DNA of 64,000 nucleotides, from positions 1 to 64,000 of the forward strand of contig JABIWH010000011.1 of assembly GCA_018701215.1 (NCBI GenBank), in the 5' to 3' direction. The translations under genes and the position numbers were made by a program. Shown in pieces: positions 51,843-60,212 of the stretch. Every line of letters starts with the position of its first letter. The first letter of the stretch is position 1. The notes beneath the pieces were generated by a model that worked only from the letters and a program-made list of their open reading frames with translations, made no database searches and was not told where the DNA came from. The stretch is from Rhodospirillaceae bacterium. Lineage in GTDB: Bacteria; Pseudomonadota; Alphaproteobacteria; GCA-2731375.

Positions 51843-52676
51843 ATGACAGAGCCCAAAACGACACTGCCCGCCATTGCACAGTTACTGACAATCATGGCGA
51901 AGCTACGCGATCCCATAAACGGATGTCCGTGGGACCAGGCGCAGGACTTTGCCTCGATCGCGCCTTACACGATTGAGGAAGCCTACGAAGTCGCGGATGC
52001 CATTGCGCATCTCGACGACGAACCTGGCGCCATGACGCATCTGCGCGATGAACTGGGTGATCTGTTGTTGCAGGTGGTTTTTCATGCCCAGATGGCTGCG
52101 GAACTTGATGCCTTTGATTTTGCCGCCGTGGCCCAGGCCATTTCGGACAAGATGATTAAGCGTCACCCACACGTCTTTGGGGCGGAGGAATTCCGTGACG
52201 CAACGGCGCAAACCATTGCCTGGGAGGAACAAAAGGCGATTGAGCGCGCGGAATTGGCGGCCACGGAGGGACGCGCCCAGTCGGCCCTGGATGGGGTGGC
52301 AAGCGCCCTGCCCGCATTGACCCGCGCCCTAAAGCTGCAGAAACGCGCCGCCCGGGTGGGATTTGACTGGCCCGATACGGCACCTGTACTGGCCAAAATT
52401 GACGAGGAAATAGCGGAATTAACGGCCGAAATGGATGCCGGCAACGCACCGGCCATGGCCGAAGAAATGGGCGATCTGTTGTTCAGCGTGGTCAATTTGG
52501 CCCGCCATCTCGATATCGACCCGGAGGCCGCACTGCGCGCCGGCAATGATAAATTCGAACGCCGTTTCCGCTCTCTCGAGGCCGACCTGTCGGATCAGGG
52601 CCTCGATCCCAAGGAATTCGATATAGAGCGCCTGGAAGATGCCTGGACGAAGGCTAAAATTAGTGAAAATACATGA
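51843..52676 (+). CDS. mazG: MazG nucleoside triphosphate pyrophosphohydrolase
   Basis: 277 residues, the usual length of two-domain MazG. LRDPINGCPWDQAQDFASIAPYTIEEAYEVADAI and LRDELGDLLLQVVFHAQMA form the first EExxE/ExxD metal site; the second repeat carries EEIAELTAEMDA and EEMGDLLFSVVNLARHL. It hydrolyses non-canonical and other NTPs to NMP and pyrophosphate as a housekeeping enzyme. It ends three bases before the convergent inositol-phosphatase-like gene. Confidence 0.95.
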   Translation: MTEPKTTLPAIAQLLTIMAKLRDPINGCPWDQAQDFASIAPYTIEEAYEVADAIAHLDDEPGAMTHLRDELGDLLLQVVFHAQMAAELDAFDFAAVAQAISDKMIKRHPHVFGAEEFRDATAQTIAWEEQKAIERAELAATEGRAQSALDGVASALPALTRALKLQKRAARVGFDWPDTAPVLAKIDEEIAELTAEMDAGNAPAMAEEMGDLLFSVVNLARHLDIDPEAALRAGNDKFERRFRSLEADLSDQGLDPKEFDIERLEDAWTKAKISENT

Positions 52677-52678
52677 AG

Positions 52679-53509
52679 TTAGATATCATCCTTCATGCCA
52701 AATAGATATTTGCGCAATGCCTGCCACGAGGCCTCACCGACCGCCGCGACCATGGGCGAGGTATGCATGATGACGTTGATGTCATAGGCACTGCCGTCCA
52801 GGCGCGCGGTAAAACCGCCCGCCTCCGCCAACAGCAATTGTCCCGGCGCATGGTCCCATGGGTTGGTGCGCAGATAGAGCGCGTAATGCAACCGGCCATT
52901 CAGCATCTGTTGGTATTCCAGGCCCGCACTGTGCAAAACCAACAGCGGACCAACATTGTCGAAATTCCGCGCCGCCGTCGCCGCCAACTCCTTGTCATAG
53001 CCGCTAAGGTGCAAACAACCCGACAGGCGCCCCAGTTCAGGTTCCTCTCCCAGATCCACCCGTTGGCCGCTTAGATAGGCGCCACCGCCCTTCTCGGCCA
53101 TGGCCATGACGTCATGCACCGGATCATAGACCCAGCCGGCCACCACCTCGCCACCGACCACCAGGGCGACCATGGTGGCAAATAGGGGCACGCCGTGGGC
53201 ATAGTTGATGGTGCCGTCGATGGGATCGATGATCCAACATGGCGCCTCGCCGGCGGCCAGGGCATCAAGAAGAGCCGGATTTTCCGCCACTGCCTCTTCC
53301 CCGACCATGACGCTGCCAGGCAACAGCGCGCCCAACACCCGCTCCAACGCGCGTTCGGTTTCCAGGTCAGCGATGGTGACCAGATCACCGGGGCTTTTTT
53401 CAGAGATTTCGTGCGCTGCCAGGCTTTGGAAGCGGCTTAATGCTTCCGCCCGCGAAACCTCCTGGATGGCGTTGGCGACAACGTCCAAGGCAGGTATCTT
53501 CGGCGCCAT
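52679..53509 (-). CDS. Inositol monophosphatase family protein
   Basis: 276 residues. The IMPase motifs are GEEA (Glu71/Glu72), WIIDPIDGTINYAHG (Asp95, Asp98, Gly-Thr) and C-terminal NPWDHAPGQLLLAEAGG (Asp ligand). These hold two or three Mg ions for hydrolysing phosphate monoesters such as inositol phosphate, fructose-1,6-bisphosphate, 3'-phosphoadenosine or histidinol phosphate. GGAGGATACTGA precedes the start. It is downstream of groESL, past the terminator. The substrate cannot be distinguished by motif alone. Confidence 0.88.
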   Translation of the reverse strand: MAPKIPALDVVANAIQEVSRAEALSRFQSLAAHEISEKSPGDLVTIADLETERALERVLGALLPGSVMVGEEAVAENPALLDALAAGEAPCWIIDPIDGTINYAHGVPLFATMVALVVGGEVVAGWVYDPVHDVMAMAEKGGGAYLSGQRVDLGEEPELGRLSGCLHLSGYDKELAATAARNFDNVGPLLVLHSAGLEYQQMLNGRLHYALYLRTNPWDHAPGQLLLAEAGGFTARLDGSAYDINVIMHTSPMVAAVGEASWQALRKYLFGMKDDI

Positions 53510-53521
53510 TCAGTATCCTCC

Positions 53522-53555
53522 AAAACGAAAAGGGGCCGCCAATCGGCGACCCCTT
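53522..53555 (-). terminator. Terminator of the groESL operon
   Basis: On the minus strand AAGGGG-T-CGCC-loop-GGCG-G-CCCCTT forms a stem with a mismatch, followed by TTTTCGTTTTG. It starts about 33 bases after the groEL stop. Confidence 0.78.
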
Positions 53556-53588
53556 CCCTTACGCAAGTACTCGTAACGAAACAAGAGC

Positions 53589-55223
53589 TTACATCATGCC
53601 GCCCATGTCGGGCATGCCACCAGGCATGCCGCCGGCGTCATCATCGTCGGCATCCGCGACCATGACTTCGGTGGTGATCAGCAGACCAGCCACGGAGGCC
53701 GCGTCCTGCAACGCCGCGCGCACGACCTTGGTCGGGTCGATGATACCAGCCTTGAACATATCGACATATTTGTCGTTCTGCGCATCAAAGCCTTGGTTGG
53801 CATTGCCGCCTTCGGTCAGCTTGCCGGCGACCACGGCGCCATCGACGCCCGCGTTCTCGACAATCTGGCGCAGCGGGGACTGCAAGGAACGGCGCACGAT
53901 ATCGACGCCGACTTTTTGGTCGTCATTGGCGGTCTTGACCTTTTTCAAGGCATCGGCCGCATACAACAGGGCGCAACCGCCGCCCGAGACAACACCTTCC
54001 TCAACCGCGGCGCGGGTGGCGTTCAGAGCGTCATCGACGCGGTCCTTACGCTCTTTCACCTCAACCTCGGTGGCACCGCCGACCTTGATCACGGCAACAC
54101 CGCCGGCCAGCTTGGCCAGACGCTCTTGCAGCTTTTCCTTGTCGTATTCGGAGGTGGTTTCATCGGCCTGCGCCCGGATCTGGGTGCAGCGGCCTTCGAC
54201 ATCGGACTTTTTGCCGTTGCCATCGATGATCGTGGTCTCTTCCTTGGTGATGGAGACCCGCTTGGCGCGGCCCAGCATTTCCGGCGTCACGCTTTCCAGC
54301 TTGATACCCAGATCTTCCGAGATCACCTGACCACCGGTCAGGATGGCGATGTCTTCCAGCATGGCTTTCCGACGGTCGCCAAAGCCCGGCGCCTTGACAG
54401 CCGCCACTTTCAGGCCACCGCGCAGCTTGTTAACCACCAGGGTGGCCAGAGCCTCGCCTTCCACGTCCTCGGCGATGATCATCAACGGACGGCCGGATTG
54501 GGCCACCGTCTCGAGCACCGGCAGCATCGGCTGCAGGGAGGAGAGCTTGGATTCGTGGAGCAGGATGTAGGGGTCTTCCAATTCCGTGGTCATCTTGTCC
54601 GCATTGGTGATGAAATACGGGGACAGGTAGCCGCGGTCGAACTGCATGCCTTCGACGACGTCCAGCTCGGTATCCAGGCCCTTGGCCTCTTCAACCGTGA
54701 TCACGCCTTCTTTGCCGACCTTTTGCATGGCCTTGGCGATCATGTCGCCAATCTCGCTCTCGCCGTTGGAGGAAATGGTGCCGACCTGGCGCACTTCCGC
54801 TTCGGTCGAGATGGCCTTGGACTGCTTCGCCAGATTGGCGACAACGGCGTCCACAGCCAAATCAATGCCACGGCGCAGATCCATGGGGTTCATGCCGGCG
54901 GCAACGGACTTGCAGCCCTCGCGCACGATGGCCTGGGCCAACACGGTCGCGGTGGTGGTGCCGTCGCCGGCGATGTCGTTGGTCTTGGATGCGACTTCAC
55001 GGACCATCTGGGCGCCCATGTTCTCGAACTTGTCAGACAGCTCGATCTCTTTCGCGACCGTCACACCGTCCTTGGTGATCCGGGGTGCGCCAAAGGATTT
55101 GTCCAGCACAACGTTACGGCCCTTGGGGCCGAGGGTCACTTTCACCGCATCGGCGAGAGTATCGACGCCACGCAGCATGCGCGCGCGGGCGTCTGTTTCA
55201 AAACGTACTTCTTTTGCCGCCAT
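53589..55223 (-). CDS. groEL: Chaperonin GroEL
   Basis: 544 residues. The protein forms the double-ring ATP-dependent folding chaperone. N-terminal MAAKEVRFETDARARML, the ATP motifs VTLGPKGRNVVLDKSFG and AGDGTTTATVLAQAI, the apical and intermediate domains, and the C-terminal repeat ending GGMPDMGGMM are present. AAGGAGCCCCACAA precedes the ATG. It follows groES by 86 bases in the usual order and is under the CIRCE operator. Confidence 0.99.
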   Translation of the reverse strand: MAAKEVRFETDARARMLRGVDTLADAVKVTLGPKGRNVVLDKSFGAPRITKDGVTVAKEIELSDKFENMGAQMVREVASKTNDIAGDGTTTATVLAQAIVREGCKSVAAGMNPMDLRRGIDLAVDAVVANLAKQSKAISTEAEVRQVGTISSNGESEIGDMIAKAMQKVGKEGVITVEEAKGLDTELDVVEGMQFDRGYLSPYFITNADKMTTELEDPYILLHESKLSSLQPMLPVLETVAQSGRPLMIIAEDVEGEALATLVVNKLRGGLKVAAVKAPGFGDRRKAMLEDIAILTGGQVISEDLGIKLESVTPEMLGRAKRVSITKEETTIIDGNGKKSDVEGRCTQIRAQADETTSEYDKEKLQERLAKLAGGVAVIKVGGATEVEVKERKDRVDDALNATRAAVEEGVVSGGGCALLYAADALKKVKTANDDQKVGVDIVRRSLQSPLRQIVENAGVDGAVVAGKLTEGGNANQGFDAQNDKYVDMFKAGIIDPTKVVRAALQDAASVAGLLITTEVMVADADDDDAGGMPGGMPDMGGMM

Positions 55224-55309
55224 TTGTGGGGCTCCTTAATTCAATCTAAATGATAGTGCAATGTCATCAATCGGTTGGATCAATTTGATGATCCAAATGA
55301 TGAATTGCG

Positions 55310-55597
55310 CTAGCCAATGATGCCCATGATGTCGGACTCTTTCATGATGATCAGTTCTTCACCATCAAGGGTCACTTCGGTGCCGGCCCATTTGCCGAAC
55401 AGAACGCGGTCGCCCGCCTTGACATCCAAAGCGTGGATTGCGCCGTTCTCGCCGCGGGCACCGTCGCCTGCCGCCAGAACTTCGCCCTCCATGGGCTTTT
55501 CCTGCGCCGTGTCGGGAATGATGATGCCGCCCGCGGTTTTTTCTTCACTGTCCAGCCGGCGGATCAGTACGCGGTCATGCAATGGTCTGATTTTCAT
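55310..55597 (-). CDS. groES: Co-chaperonin GroES
   Basis: 95 residues, the lid of the GroEL ring. MKIRPLHDRVLIRRLDSEEKTAGGIIIPDTAQEKP and the C-terminal GEELIIMKESDIMGIIG are conserved; the mobile loop (EEKTAGGIIIPD) contacts GroEL. TTTGGAGGTATCTG precedes the ATG. It is the first gene of the heat-shock operon. Confidence 0.99.
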   Translation of the reverse strand: MKIRPLHDRVLIRRLDSEEKTAGGIIIPDTAQEKPMEGEVLAAGDGARGENGAIHALDVKAGDRVLFGKWAGTEVTLDGEELIIMKESDIMGIIG

Positions 55598-55655
55598 CAG
55601 ATACCTCCAAATTATTTCTGTTAACCCTAAGATTTCTCAGGTTTCTCGAGATGTG

Positions 55656-55682
55656 TTAGCACTCTAACCAAGTGAGTGCCAG
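55656..55682. promoter_or_regulatory. CIRCE-like HrcA operator of groESL
   Basis: TTAGCACTC-N9-GAGTGCCAG. The left arm matches the CIRCE consensus perfectly; the right arm differs from GAGTGCTAA at two of nine bases. It lies 59 bases upstream of the groES start in the leader, as in alphaproteobacteria where HrcA represses groESL. Between it and the sigma-54 promoter (55683-55885) I see no gene. Confidence 0.88.
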
Positions 55683-55885
55683 CTATATAGGGAGGCTGAA
55701 ATCTGCTGTCAATACATCGTCAATATATAGACCCGCCCAAACCCTGCACAAAACGCTGAAATGTCTGATTTTTCTGTCCCTGATTGGGATATCCTGACGT
55801 ACCCAGTGTTGGAATTTCATACAGATTTATCCGTGCCATGAATATGCGGTTTGGCTAACACATTGAAATCAATCACATTAAGTTT

Positions 55886-55901
55886 TTGGCACGGTAATTG
55901 C
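55886..55901 (+). promoter_or_regulatory. Sigma-54 promoter
   Basis: TTGGCACGGTAATTGC, with the -24 element TGGCACG (GG at 55888-55889) and -12 element TTGC (GC at 55900-55901) at canonical GG-N10-GC spacing, matches the recalled consensus YTGGCACGRN3TTGCW at all but the last position. Initiation is expected near 55913. A possible IHF-like AATCAATCACATTA lies just upstream, off by one base. No enhancer-binding-protein site is recognised. Confidence 0.78.
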
Positions 55902-55945
55902 GTTGTTCAGGAGTGAGGTAGACCAATCATTGGGAGTACAACGCC

Positions 55946-56050
55946 ATGCAAATCAAGACCCTGTTCGGAGCCGCTGGAGTGACATTCCTGGTTTTGCTGG
56001 CCGGTGTGGCGAAGGCCGACGTCCTGCACACTGTTTTGGCCGCGCTTTAA
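55946..56050 (+). CDS. 34-residue membrane or exported micropeptide
   Basis: Encodes a 34-residue peptide (too short for usual gene finding) starting at the ATG at 55946, with GGGAG at 55932-55936 and a near-consensus sigma-54 promoter 45 bases upstream. The sequence starts MQIKTLFGAAGVTFLVLLAG and continues with VAKADVLHTVLAAL. This reads as a signal peptide with cleavage after AKA, leaving a ten-residue peptide, or as a single-helix membrane peptide. It ends four bases into the convergent acyl-CoA dehydrogenase. No homologue is recalled. The transcript could instead act as a small RNA. Confidence 0.6.
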   Translation: MQIKTLFGAAGVTFLVLLAGVAKADVLHTVLAAL

Positions 56051-57201
56051 TAATCGGCGGTGAATTTGGCCAGGTGATAATCACTATCGCCGAACAATTG
56101 CTCAATCGCTTCCAATCGCTTGAAATAATGACTGGCGCTGTATTCGTCGGTGATCGCGATGGCGCCATGCATCTGCACCCCTTCGCAACCAACCAGCGCT
56201 GCGGCCTCGTTGACTTGGATTTTTGTCGCCGAAATCAGCCGTTCCCGCTCCCGTTGGTTACCAGCATTTGCCGTACCTAATGCCGCTACCGCTTGCCCGG
56301 TCATGGCGCGGGCCTGTTGCAGGGCGATATACATATCGGTGGCGCGAAACTGCAGCGCCTGAAAGCCGCCGATTGGCTTGCCGAACTGTTCGCGGGTACG
56401 CAAATAATCCAACAGCAGATCAAACAGCGCCTGCATGGCGCCGACCGCCTCGGCGCAGGTCGCGACGCAGGCTAGCTGGACAATGTCTTCCAGGATCGGG
56501 CCTGCCCCGCCAATGGCGCCGATCGCATCGTCGGCGGAGACCGATACCCCGTTTAACGTGATGGTGGAGGCGCGCAGGCCGTCATAGGTGCGAAAATCCT
56601 GGCTTTCCAATCCGCGCGAACCGGCATCAACCAAAAACAGGCTGACGCCGCTCACATCGCCGGTCCCTGCCCCGGTGCGGGCGGAAACAATCAACTTGTC
56701 CGCCAAAACGCCGTCGAGCACATTGCGCTTGCGGCCATTCAGGACGAAGCCGCCTTCGCGCTTCGTTGCCGTGGTTTCGATCCACAGAGGATTATAGCGC
56801 GCGCCGGGCTCCAGATAAGCCAGGGCGACCTTGGCTTGACCGCTGACCACGTCGGGCAACAGGGAATATTGTTGCCCGTCGCTGCCATGCCGGGCCAGCA
56901 GATCGGCCCCAAAGACGGCGTTGCTCAGGAACGGTTCAAGGACCAGGGCGCGGCCGAGTTCTTCCATGACGATGGCCAGTTCCGCCGGACCGCCGCCGAA
57001 ACCGCCCTGTTCTTCCGGCAAAGTAACGCCGAGCCAGCCCAGTTGCACCATTTCCGACCATAATTCCGGCGAATGCCCCATGGGCAGCTCGATCAGGCCG
57101 CGGCGGGAGGCAAAATCGTGGTTCTGCTCCACAAAACGCGCGACGCCGTCGCGCAACATCATCTGTTCTTCCGTTCGTGCGGATGTCATTTCTTGTGTCA
57201 C
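56047..57201 (-). CDS. Acyl-CoA dehydrogenase (pimeloyl-CoA dehydrogenase small-subunit-like)
   Basis: 384 residues from the GTG at 57201 (GAGGG upstream; ATG 57189 is an alternative). The acyl-CoA dehydrogenase fold is evident: WLGVTLPEEQGGFGGGPAELAIVMEELGRAL, AYLEPGARY, DGLRASTITLNG, LDYLRTREQFGKPIGGFQALQF and C-terminal GCEGVQMHGAIAITDEYSASHYFKR. It pairs with a second, unlike acyl-CoA dehydrogenase 10 bases upstream; such pairs form heteromeric pimeloyl-CoA or steroid side-chain dehydrogenases (PimC/PimD type). A dicarboxyl-CoA or branched substrate is possible. Confidence 0.87.
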   Translation of the reverse strand: MTQEMTSARTEEQMMLRDGVARFVEQNHDFASRRGLIELPMGHSPELWSEMVQLGWLGVTLPEEQGGFGGGPAELAIVMEELGRALVLEPFLSNAVFGADLLARHGSDGQQYSLLPDVVSGQAKVALAYLEPGARYNPLWIETTATKREGGFVLNGRKRNVLDGVLADKLIVSARTGAGTGDVSGVSLFLVDAGSRGLESQDFRTYDGLRASTITLNGVSVSADDAIGAIGGAGPILEDIVQLACVATCAEAVGAMQALFDLLLDYLRTREQFGKPIGGFQALQFRATDMYIALQQARAMTGQAVAALGTANAGNQRERERLISATKIQVNEAAALVGCEGVQMHGAIAITDEYSASHYFKRLEAIEQLFGDSDYHLAKFTADY

Positions 57202-57211
57202 CAGCCCGCCC

Positions 57212-58387
57212 TCACAATTCCAGAACACGTTTGGCGATGATCATGCGTTGAACCTCGCTGCTGCCGCCCGCGATGGTGGCCGCCTTGCGCCGATGGCGAA
57301 AGCCCGACAGGGTGCCGACCGCGTCGATATCGTCGGTGCGGGCATTTTCCCTACCCTGCATCCAGCCTGGATCGTAGGGCAGACCGGCAACACCGGCCGC
57401 CTCCATCAGCAAACGGTCGAGATCCTTCAATAATTCCGAGCCCGTCAACTTCAAGATGGAAACTTCCGGCCCCAGCCGGCCGCCGCGCTCGTTGGCATCG
57501 ACAAAGCCCTGCTTGACCGCCTCCAAGGCCATGATGCGAACCTCGGCCCGGCCGATCTTGCGCCGGAAATAGTCCTGTTGGATCAAAGGGTTGCCTTCGC
57601 ACATGGTGGCCGCCGCCAGGCGTTTCAGGCGAGCCAGCAGGCCCCGGCAGATCGCCGTCCGGGCCTGATTGAAACGTTCGTCCGACAGCAGGGCCTTGGC
57701 GTATTGCCAGCCGTTGTCCTGTTCGCCAATCAGATTTTCCGCCTTTACCCTGGCGTCGTCGAAAAAGATCTCGTTGAAATAATGAATACCGTTGAGGCCG
57801 ATGATCGGCCGGATCGTGATCCCCGGCGTCGTCATGTCGATCAACAGCATGGAGATGCCGTCCTGCTTTTTCGCCGCCTCCGGATCGGTCCGCACCAGGC
57901 AGAACATCCAATCGGCGTGGTGTGCCTCGGAGGTCCAGATTTTCGCGCCGTTGACCACATAATGCCCGTCTTCCAACACGGCGCGGGTTTTCAGCAAAGC
58001 CAGATCGGAACCCGCGCCGGGTTCGGAATAGCCTTGGCACCATTGGAATTCGCCGGTACGGGTTTTCTCCAGAAAGAAGTCTTTCTGCGCCTGGTTGCCG
58101 TAAGTCATCAGCAGCGGCCCGATCATTCCGATACCGAAATTAGGCAGCGGCGGACAGAAATTGCTCTCGCATTCATCGGCGAAAGCAACGACCTGCCGTG
58201 TGCTCCAATCCGGGCCGCCGTATTCCACCGGCCAGTTCGGGGCCGACCAGCCTTGATCGGCCAGGATGCGCTGCCAACGTGCCAACATTTCCTGGGTCGG
58301 GTACTGGCCCGCCATGCAGGCATCCCGGACGTCGTCCGGCAGGTTCGCGGCAATAAATTCACGTACTTCGGCGCGGAATTCGTCCAT
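57212..58387 (-). CDS. Acyl-CoA dehydrogenase (pimeloyl-CoA dehydrogenase large-subunit-like)
   Basis: 391 residues. Motifs: WPVEYGGPDWSTRQ near residue 57, WCQGYSEPGAGSDLALLKTRA (FAD/substrate loop), DWMFCLVRTDP, ICRGLLARLKRLA and a C-terminal TIAGGSSEVQRMIIAKRVLEL. The GGSSEVQRNII-type ending is common to the family. It precedes and is co-transcribed with the smaller partner. CCAGGAGCTTGTATAG lies ahead of the ATG. The pair is divergent from amt across 148 bases. Confidence 0.88.
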   Translation of the reverse strand: MDEFRAEVREFIAANLPDDVRDACMAGQYPTQEMLARWQRILADQGWSAPNWPVEYGGPDWSTRQVVAFADECESNFCPPLPNFGIGMIGPLLMTYGNQAQKDFFLEKTRTGEFQWCQGYSEPGAGSDLALLKTRAVLEDGHYVVNGAKIWTSEAHHADWMFCLVRTDPEAAKKQDGISMLLIDMTTPGITIRPIIGLNGIHYFNEIFFDDARVKAENLIGEQDNGWQYAKALLSDERFNQARTAICRGLLARLKRLAAATMCEGNPLIQQDYFRRKIGRAEVRIMALEAVKQGFVDANERGGRLGPEVSILKLTGSELLKDLDRLLMEAAGVAGLPYDPGWMQGRENARTDDIDAVGTLSGFRHRRKAATIAGGSSEVQRMIIAKRVLEL

Positions 58388-58497
58388 CTATACAAGCTCC
58401 TGGATACGACTAACGGCAATCTTAAGCGGATGCCGCTAAGGTATCGCCTTATATTTTCGCCAGACCGCAATTTTGCTCTATGATATCCATTGATTCG

Positions 58498-58513
58498 TTG
58501 GCGATTTAGCCAA
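58498..58513. promoter_or_regulatory. Inverted repeat upstream of amt
   Basis: TTGGC-N6-GCCAA, perfect five-base arms, lies 22 bases before the amt ATG. It could be a regulator site or fortuitous; it does not match a sigma-54 promoter. Confidence 0.35.
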
Positions 58514-58535
58514 AATTGATGTCTAGGGGGGCGAT

Positions 58536-59837
58536 ATGAACAAGCGGCTGTTAGGCGGCGCGACCGCGAGCTTATTAATTGGACTGGTAAGTTTTCCCGC
58601 CATGGCCGCGGATGCCGCGTTGAGCGGCGCGGATACAGCGTGGATTTTGACTTCCACCGCCCTGGTTCTGTTCATGACATTGCCCGGCCTGGCACTGTTT
58701 TATGGCGGTCTGGTGCGCGCCAACAATGTCCTTTCCGTGCTGATGCATTGTTTCGCGATCGCCTGCCTGGCCTCGGTGCTATGGCTGATCGGCGGTTATG
58801 CCCTGGCCTTTGGCGATGGCGGCGGGGCGCAAGCCTTGATCGGGGGGGCGGAAAAATGGTTCCTCCTCGGCATCGGGCCGGACACCTTGTCGGGCAGCAT
58901 TCCCGAAATTCTATTCGCCATGTTCCAGATGACCTTCGCCATTATCACCCCGGCCCTGATTGTCGGGGCTTATGTGGAACGGATAAAATTCTCCGCCGTA
59001 ATGCTGTTTTCCGGCCTCTGGCTGATCCTGGTCTATGCCCCGGTCTGCCATTGGGTCTGGGGCGGCGGCTGGCTGGCGGATCTGGGCGTGATGGATTTCG
59101 CGGGTGGCATCGTGGTGCATGTCACGGCGGGCTCGTCCGCGTTATTGCTGGCCAAGATGCTGGGTGGACGGCGCGGTTTTCCAAAGGAATTGCGGCCGCC
59201 GCACAACCCGGGCATGACCATGATCGGCGCTTCCATGCTGTGGGTCGGCTGGTTCGGCTTTAACGCCGGCAGCGCGCTCGCCGCCGACGGCAGTGCGTCC
59301 ATGGCCATGCTGGTGACCCATATTTCCGCCGCCACGGCGTCCTTGACCTGGGCCTTTCTGGAATGGCGGCGCTTTGGCAAGGCCTCGCTGGTCGGCATCG
59401 TCACGGGCATGGTGGCCGGGTTGGCGACGATTACGCCGGCCTCGGGCTTTGTCGGGCCCATCGGCGCCTTGTTCATTGGCTTGATGGCCGGCGTGCTTTG
59501 TCATTTCTGCGTCGAATGGGTGAAGCAGAAAATCCAGATCGACGATTCCCTGGATGTTTTTGCCGTGCATGGCGTCGGCGGTGCCCTGGGTACGCTACTG
59601 ACCGCATTTTTCGCCGCCGCCTCGCTAGGCGGCATGGGCCTGGCCGAGGGGACGACCATGGGCTCGCAATTCGGTGTGCAGCTGCTTGGCGTCGTCGCGG
59701 TGCTGGCTTGGTCGGTGGTGGTGAGCTTCATCATTATCAAGGTGGTTGGCGCCACGGTCGGTCTGCGGATCGATGAAGAGGACGAGATTGAGGGCCTGGA
59801 CTTGGTCTCTCATGGCGAGCGCGGCTATGACATGTAA
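58536..59837 (+). CDS. amt: Ammonium transporter Amt
   Basis: 433 residues. A signal peptide (MNKRLLGGATASLLIGLVSFPAMA) leads to eleven membrane helices. Family signatures are GLALFYGGLVRANNVLSVLMHC, APVCHWVWGGGWL, FAGGIVVHVTAGSSALLLAK (first pore His) and DVFAVHGVGGALGTLL (second pore His). It conducts ammonium across the inner membrane and is gated by the PII protein encoded 21 bases downstream. Expression under nitrogen limitation is expected, though no NtrC site is visible. Confidence 0.97.
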   Translation: MNKRLLGGATASLLIGLVSFPAMAADAALSGADTAWILTSTALVLFMTLPGLALFYGGLVRANNVLSVLMHCFAIACLASVLWLIGGYALAFGDGGGAQALIGGAEKWFLLGIGPDTLSGSIPEILFAMFQMTFAIITPALIVGAYVERIKFSAVMLFSGLWLILVYAPVCHWVWGGGWLADLGVMDFAGGIVVHVTAGSSALLLAKMLGGRRGFPKELRPPHNPGMTMIGASMLWVGWFGFNAGSALAADGSASMAMLVTHISAATASLTWAFLEWRRFGKASLVGIVTGMVAGLATITPASGFVGPIGALFIGLMAGVLCHFCVEWVKQKIQIDDSLDVFAVHGVGGALGTLLTAFFAAASLGGMGLAEGTTMGSQFGVQLLGVVAVLAWSVVVSFIIIKVVGATVGLRIDEEDEIEGLDLVSHGERGYDM

Positions 59838-59858
59838 CCGAATTGAGGAGACGGAAAG

Positions 59859-60197
59859 ATGAAATTTATCGTAGCCGTGATCAAACCGCACCGCCTGGAT
59901 TCCGTGCGCGACGCCTTGACGGCCATTGGTGTGCATGGCCTGACCGTTTCCGAAGTGCGCGGTTATGGCCGCCAGGGCGGACATACGGAGATTTATCGGG
60001 GCGCCGAATACCAAGTCAATTTTGTACCCAAGTTAAAGATGGAAGTCGCCGTAGCCGATGATCTGGCGGAGCGGGTGGTGGAAGCCATCCGCGAAGCGGC
60101 CAATAACGACCAGATCGGCGACGGCAAGATCTTTGTTTTTGATCTGGAACAGGTCATGCGGATCAGGACCGGCGAAACCGATAATGAGGCCCTTTGA
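59859..60197 (+). CDS. glnK: Nitrogen regulatory protein PII (GlnK/GlnB family)
   Basis: 112 residues. MKFIVAVIKPHRLDSVRDAL, EVRGYGRQGGHTEIYRGAEYQVNFVPK (T-loop with uridylylation Tyr in RGAEY), VAVADDLAERVVEAI and GDGKIFVFDLEQVMRIRTGE give a full PII with ATP and 2-oxoglutarate sites. It binds and closes Amt when nitrogen is ample. The amt-PII order, not PII-amt, is notable but seen in some alphaproteobacteria. GlnK versus GlnB naming rests on context only. Confidence 0.95.
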   Translation: MKFIVAVIKPHRLDSVRDALTAIGVHGLTVSEVRGYGRQGGHTEIYRGAEYQVNFVPKLKMEVAVADDLAERVVEAIREAANNDQIGDGKIFVFDLEQVMRIRTGETDNEAL

Positions 60198-60212
60198 GAC
60201 GCTTTAAAGCGC

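Noticed and set aside
53793..55253. Long open frame on the plus strand opposite groEL (about 486 codons)
   Set aside because: It is fully antisense to a certain gene, has His/Gly-rich low-complexity composition typical of GC-rich shadows, and no ribosome site or domain.
58498..58513. Sigma-54 promoter for amt
   Set aside because: The TTGGC near amt lacks GG-N10-GC spacing, so it fits a dyad but not a -24/-12 promoter.
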